From Ketobacter sp036337295 (GTDB lineage: Bacteria; Pseudomonadota; Gammaproteobacteria; Pseudomonadales; Ketobacteraceae): a stretch of 64,000 nucleotides of DNA. The position numbers and the translations under genes were made by a program. Positions 60,354-64,000 of this stretch are shown one piece after another. How positions within the stretch are numbered: position 1 is the stretch's first letter; the number at the start of each line of letters is the position of its first letter. The DNA lies in NCBI GenBank assembly GCA_036337295.1, contig JAYZEN010000008.1:1-64000 (forward strand). The letters run 5' to 3'. The notes below the pieces were generated by a model. It had not been told where the DNA came from. It saw only the letters and a list, made by a program, of their open reading frames with translations, and did no database searches.

Positions 60354-61733
60354 TTATTTGGGTTCTTTGGTTGGGCGGGTCCAGTTGTCCACCGTGATTT
60401 GCTTTGCCCGCGTGACGGTCAACGCGTGCTCTTTCGCCTCTTTCGAGATGGTGGACCCGGCCCCCACCGTGGCGCCGGCACCGATGTTCACCGGGGCCAC
60501 CAAAGAGCAGTTGGAACCGATGAACGCCTGATCGCCGATGAGCGTTTGATGTTTATTGGCTCCGTCGTAATTACAGGTAATGGTGCCTGCGCCAATATTC
60601 ACTGCCTTGCCAATCACACTGTCTCCCAGGTAGGTCAGGTGATTGGCTTTGGACCCTTCATCCATCTGAATGTTCTTGGTTTCCACAAAATTGCCGATCT
60701 TAACCTGGTCCGCCAGCTGGGTACCGGGGCGCAGCCGCGCATAGGGGCCAATGTCACAGGCTTCTCCCATCACCACGTTTTCCAGTACCGTGTTGGCCTT
60801 GATCACGCTGTTGCTGCCGATGACGGAATTCTGGATCAGGCAGTTGGGCCCAATCTGCACGTTGTCGCCCAGGCGATTGGTGCCTTCAAAAATCGTATTT
60901 ACATCGATAAAGCAATCCTGCCCCACCACGACTTCACCGCGAATATCAATGCGCTCCGGATCGGCCAACGTGGCACCGGCCAGTAACAACCGATCCGCCA
61001 GGTGCTTCTGCAGCATACGCTCCAGTTTGGCCAGCTGGCGTTTATCGTTCACCCCTTCCACTTCAATGGGATCTTTGACCCGGCAGCCGATCACCGGCAC
61101 TTCATGCTCGTTGGAGATTCGCACCAGATCAGTCAGGTAGTATTCGCCCTGGGCGTTCTTGTTCTCTATTGTCGGTACCCATTGTTGCAGATCAATGGAG
61201 TCCGCCAGCATGATGCCGGTATTCACTTCCTCGATTTTACGAATTTCCTTACCGGCATCTTTCTCTTCCACGATCTCCCGCACCACCCCGGAATGGTCAC
61301 GGACAATGCGTCCATAGCCGGTGGGATCGTCCATTTTCACTGTGATGACGCCGCACTCCCCGGGCTGAACCTCATTCAGGAACCGGTTCAGGGTGGCCTC
61401 GGAGATGAGGGGAACGTCTCCATACAAAATCAGGGTGCGGGTATTGGTTTCCAACAGATCCAACGCCTGCTGCACCGCATGACCGGTCCCCAACTGCTCG
61501 CTCTGCTCCACCCAATGGATGGGCGCTGCGGGGAAGTGTTTGGCAATTTCCGTCTTCACCATGTCGCCACCGTGACCGTACACCACGATCACTTTATGGG
61601 CATTCAATTGGATGCTGGTGGAGAGCACGTGAGCCAGCAGCGGCTTTTTGGCCAGGGGCTGCAGTACCTTGGGAAGACGCGATTTCATGCGCGTGCCCTT
61701 GCCGGCGGCAAGGATGACAACGTTGAGATCCAT
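60354..61733 (-). CDS. glmU: GlmU, bifunctional GlcN-1-P acetyltransferase/GlcNAc-1-P uridylyltransferase
   Basis: The ATG at 61733 gives 459 residues; the frame continues upstream but the family starts here. 'LNVVILAAGKGTRMKSRLPKVL' is the pyrophosphorylase signature with Lys for UTP. 'GDVPLI' and 'NTGIMLADS' follow. The C-terminal half is a left-handed beta helix ('IGPNCLIQNSVIG', 'KIGNFVETKNIQM') with the acetyltransferase site. It supplies UDP-GlcNAc and lies between the ATP synthase operon and glmS, as in most gammaproteobacteria. Confidence 0.97.
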   Translation of the reverse strand: MDLNVVILAAGKGTRMKSRLPKVLQPLAKKPLLAHVLSTSIQLNAHKVIVVYGHGGDMVKTEIAKHFPAAPIHWVEQSEQLGTGHAVQQALDLLETNTRTLILYGDVPLISEATLNRFLNEVQPGECGVITVKMDDPTGYGRIVRDHSGVVREIVEEKDAGKEIRKIEEVNTGIMLADSIDLQQWVPTIENKNAQGEYYLTDLVRISNEHEVPVIGCRVKDPIEVEGVNDKRQLAKLERMLQKHLADRLLLAGATLADPERIDIRGEVVVGQDCFIDVNTIFEGTNRLGDNVQIGPNCLIQNSVIGSNSVIKANTVLENVVMGEACDIGPYARLRPGTQLADQVKIGNFVETKNIQMDEGSKANHLTYLGDSVIGKAVNIGAGTITCNYDGANKHQTLIGDQAFIGSNCSLVAPVNIGAGATVGAGSTISKEAKEHALTVTRAKQITVDNWTRPTKEPK

Positions 61734-61759
61734 GGTTGCTATTCCATCTGTTTTAAACG

Positions 61760-61786
61760 AAAAAAGGGCGGCAAATGCCACCCTTT
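61760..61786 (-). terminator. Rho-independent terminator after atpC
   Basis: On the - strand, gggtggc pairs with gccgccc around a 4-base loop, followed immediately by TTTTTT. It is located 39 bases after the atpC stop and before glmU, and probably ends the atp operon with some read-through into glmU. Confidence 0.85.
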
Positions 61787-61824
61787 CTATCATGCTTTGA
61801 TACGCGTTTCACGACAACCGGTGC

Positions 61825-62250
61825 TTATTTGCCCATTTTCTTCTTAAGGGCCTGAATAGTACGCAGTTGTGCTGCCGCTTCCGCCAACATCGCTGCCGCA
61901 GCAGAGTAGTTGATCTCGGAAGACTGGTTGGCCAGTGCACGACGGGCATCTTCCACAGCCTGTTGAGCTGCTGCTTCATCCACATCGTCTGCGCGCTGGG
62001 CAGTATCGGCCAGAATAGTAACCACCTTGGGTTGCACTTCCAGCATACCACCGGACACATAGTACACTTCTTCTTCACCGTTTTGCTTGATGACGCGAAT
62101 CGGACCGGGGTTCAATTGCGTCAACAAGGGAGCGTGACCCGGTGCGATACCCAGGTCACCCAGTTTGCCGTGAGCGACAACCATTTCCACCAATCCGGAA
62201 AAGATGGATTTTTCGGCAGAAACGATATCACAGTGTACGGTTATCGCCAT
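61825..62250 (-). CDS. atpC: AtpC, F1 ATP synthase epsilon subunit
   Basis: The 141-residue subunit opens with 'VHCDIVSAEKSIFSGLVEMVVAHGKLGDLGIAPGHAPLLT', the N-terminal beta sandwich. A two-helix C-terminal domain follows ('QAVEDARRALANQ'). It couples the rotor and can inhibit ATPase. It follows atpD by 21 bases. Confidence 0.96.
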   Translation of the reverse strand: MAITVHCDIVSAEKSIFSGLVEMVVAHGKLGDLGIAPGHAPLLTQLNPGPIRVIKQNGEEEVYYVSGGMLEVQPKVVTILADTAQRADDVDEAAAQQAVEDARRALANQSSEINYSAAAAMLAEAAAQLRTIQALKKKMGK

Positions 62251-62271
62251 GGTTCTAACTCCCTAGCGTGA

Positions 62272-63669
62272 TTAAGCTTTTGCGCCTTTTTCGATGGCTT
62301 CTTCAATGGAACCAACCATGTAGAACGCCTGCTCTGGCAGGTGATCCAGTTCGCCATCGAGAATCATCTTGAAGCCACGGATGGTGTCTTTCAGGGACAC
62401 GTACTTACCGGGTGAACCGGTGAATACTTCCGCCACGTGGAAGGGCTGGGACAGGAAGCGTTCGATCTTACGAGCGCGGGATACCACCAGCTTGTCTTCT
62501 TCAGACAGTTCGTCCATACCCAGGATGGCGATGATGTCTTTCAGTTCTTTGTAACGCTGCAGGTTGGTCTGTACGCCACGGGCCACTTCATAGTGCTCAG
62601 CCCCGATCACCAGCGGGTCCAGCTGACGGGAGGTGGAGTCCAGCGGATCTACCGCAGGATAAATACCCTTGGCAGCAATGTCTCGGCTCAGTACTACGGT
62701 GGAGTCCAAGTGAGAGAACGTGGTTGCAGGAGACGGGTCAGTCAAGTCATCCGCCGGTACGTATACCGCCTGGATGGAGGTGATAGAACCGGTCTTGGTG
62801 GAGGTGATACGTTCCTGCAGAACACCCATCTCTTCCGCCAGGGTGGGCTGGTAACCTACCGCAGAAGGCATACGACCCAACAGTGCGGATACTTCGGTTC
62901 CCGCCAGGGTGTAACGATAGATGTTGTCCACGAACAACAGTACGTCACGACCTTCGTCACGGAATTTTTCCGCCATGGTCAGACCAGTCAGGGCCACACG
63001 CAGACGGTTGCCTGGTGGCTCGTTCATCTGGCCGTACACCATCGCCACTTTGGACTTGTCGAATTGCTCAGTGTTAACAACGCCCGCTTCCTGCATTTCG
63101 TGGTAGAAGTCGTTACCCTCACGAGTACGTTCCCCTACACCGGCGAATACAGACAGACCGGAGTGTTCGGTTGCGATGTTGTTAATCAATTCCATCATGT
63201 TTACGGTTTTACCAACACCCGCACCCCCGAACAGACCAACCTTACCACCTTTCGCGAAGGGGCAGATCAGGTCGATCACCTTGATGCCGGTTTCCAGCAG
63301 ATCTGTGGAAGAAGACTGCTCAGCATAGGTAGGCGGCTTACGGTGAATGGAAGAGCGCTCTTGTTCACCAATGGGCCCACATTCGTCGATGGGGTTACCC
63401 AGAACGTCCATGATGCGACCCAGAGTCTCACGACCCACAGGTACACTGATGGGGGCGCCGGTGCCGGAAACGGTCAGACCACGCTTCAGACCTTCGGTTG
63501 AGCCCATGGCGATGGTACGCACGATACCGTCACCCAATTGCTGCTGAACTTCAAGAACCGTCGGATAGTTCTCAACGTTCAGTGCGTCGTACACGTTGGG
63601 TACGGAATCACGTGAGAATTCCACGTCGATGACCGCGCCGATGATTTGTACGATACGTCCGCTACTCAT
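62272..63669 (-). CDS. atpD: AtpD, F1 ATP synthase beta subunit
   Basis: The 465-residue catalytic subunit has Walker A 'GGAGVGKTVNMMELI' and the 'GERTREGNDFYHEMQEAGV' segment with catalytic Glu. It also has 'VLLFVDNIYRYTLAGTEVSALLGRMPSAVGYQPTL' and 'PAVDPLDSTSRQLDP'. It is the strongly conserved core gene of the atp operon. Relative to the usual 'FIDNIFR', 'FVDNIYR' is a common variant. Confidence 0.98.
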   Translation of the reverse strand: MSSGRIVQIIGAVIDVEFSRDSVPNVYDALNVENYPTVLEVQQQLGDGIVRTIAMGSTEGLKRGLTVSGTGAPISVPVGRETLGRIMDVLGNPIDECGPIGEQERSSIHRKPPTYAEQSSSTDLLETGIKVIDLICPFAKGGKVGLFGGAGVGKTVNMMELINNIATEHSGLSVFAGVGERTREGNDFYHEMQEAGVVNTEQFDKSKVAMVYGQMNEPPGNRLRVALTGLTMAEKFRDEGRDVLLFVDNIYRYTLAGTEVSALLGRMPSAVGYQPTLAEEMGVLQERITSTKTGSITSIQAVYVPADDLTDPSPATTFSHLDSTVVLSRDIAAKGIYPAVDPLDSTSRQLDPLVIGAEHYEVARGVQTNLQRYKELKDIIAILGMDELSEEDKLVVSRARKIERFLSQPFHVAEVFTGSPGKYVSLKDTIRGFKMILDGELDHLPEQAFYMVGSIEEAIEKGAKA

Positions 63670-63724
63670 GTTTGTATCCTCTTAAATCGTAACTGTTATA
63701 AACCTGAATACTGTAAACCGGCCC

Positions 63725-64000
63725 TTATACGGCTGCCGCGCCACCCACGATCTCGGAGATCTCCTGGGTGATCGCCGCCTGACGGGCTTTGTTGTACACC
63801 AGCTGCAAGTCATTGATCAGGTTGCCCGCGTTGTCGGTAGCGGACTTCATCGCAACCATTCGAGCTGCCTGCTCACAGGCATTGTTCTCGACCACGCCCT
63901 GATACACCTGGGATTCAACAAAGCGCACCAACAGATAATCCAGGATTTCTTTTGCCTCAGGCTCATAGATGTAGTCCCAATGATGCTGGTACTCTTGATC
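63725..64000 (-). CDS. atpG: AtpG, F1 ATP synthase gamma subunit (3' part only)
   Basis: The last 91 residues are in frame from base 64000. They include 'YLLVRFVESQVYQGVVENNACEQAARMVAMKSATDNA' and end 'NKARQAAITQEISEIVGGAAAV', the C-terminal coiled coil of gamma. The gene continues beyond the window. Confidence 0.96.
   Translation of the reverse strand, partial: DQEYQHHWDYIYEPEAKEILDYLLVRFVESQVYQGVVENNACEQAARMVAMKSATDNAGNLINDLQLVYNKARQAAITQEISEIVGGAAAV

Overview
The window looks like a chromosomal segment of a gammaproteobacterium. The right end holds the 3' part of an F1Fo ATP synthase operon (atpG-atpD-atpC) followed by glmU and glmS, a gene order typical of that class. The rest is dominated by a type VI secretion system (T6SS) and large lipoproteins. 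A marine Alcanivorax/Ketobacter/Hahella-like relative is a guess from gene content only; I saw no rRNA, tRNA or integrase to anchor it.

Layout. (1) 1-4.5 kb, + strand: end of hcp, vgrG, a PAAR spike-tip gene and an FHA-sigma54 activator. (2) 4.6-8.6 kb, - strand: a giant lipoprotein built of about 13 Cys-pair repeats. (3) 8.6-15.7 kb, - strand: small single-domain genes (monooxygenase-like, three VOC proteins, DUF4166, GNAT, NTF2-like, deoxyribosyltransferase-like, flavin-reductase-like) and two exported proteins of unknown role. (4) 15.7-24.7 kb, - strand: visibly AT-richer DNA with a nucleotidase pseudogene and unusual single genes separated by palindromic attC-like sites. This looks like an integron cassette array without a visible integrase (a CALIN). 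Its cassettes include a MraZ-like protein split by a PD-(D/E)xK nuclease domain, a P-loop ATPase, a HEPN-type RX4H protein and a 2OG-Fe(II) oxygenase. (5) 25-30.3 kb, + strand: a lipoprotein of unknown (possibly glycosidase-like) function and a membrane Ser/Thr kinase fused to a periplasmic solute-binding domain. (6) 30.3-52.9 kb, - strand: the main T6SS cluster, tagH-tssJ-tssK-tssL-tssM-tagF, tssA, tssB-tssC-tssC2-tssE-tssF-tssG-tssH, then a fused TssB/TssC-like protein and a hotdog protein. (7) 53.3-58.6 kb: two unrelated patatin phospholipases (one cytosolic type, one PlpD-like with a beta barrel) and a cytochrome P450. (8) 58.5-64 kb, - strand: glmS, glmU, atpC, atpD, atpG.

How it fits together. 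Baseplate, sheath, membrane complex, ClpV, Hcp, VgrG and PAAR are all present, so the T6SS looks complete. It appears split into a left tip/regulator island and a right structural cluster by about 20 kb that includes the cassette array. Two FHA proteins (the sigma54 activator and TagH), TagF and the receptor-like kinase suggest phosphothreonine and sigma54 control. A sigma54-type -24/-12 element lies upstream of tssB. No PppA-type phosphatase and no clear effector-immunity pair is visible.

The strongest candidates for something new are the MraZ/nuclease fusion and the integrase-less cassette array carrying it. The receptor kinase and the 13-repeat lipoprotein come next.
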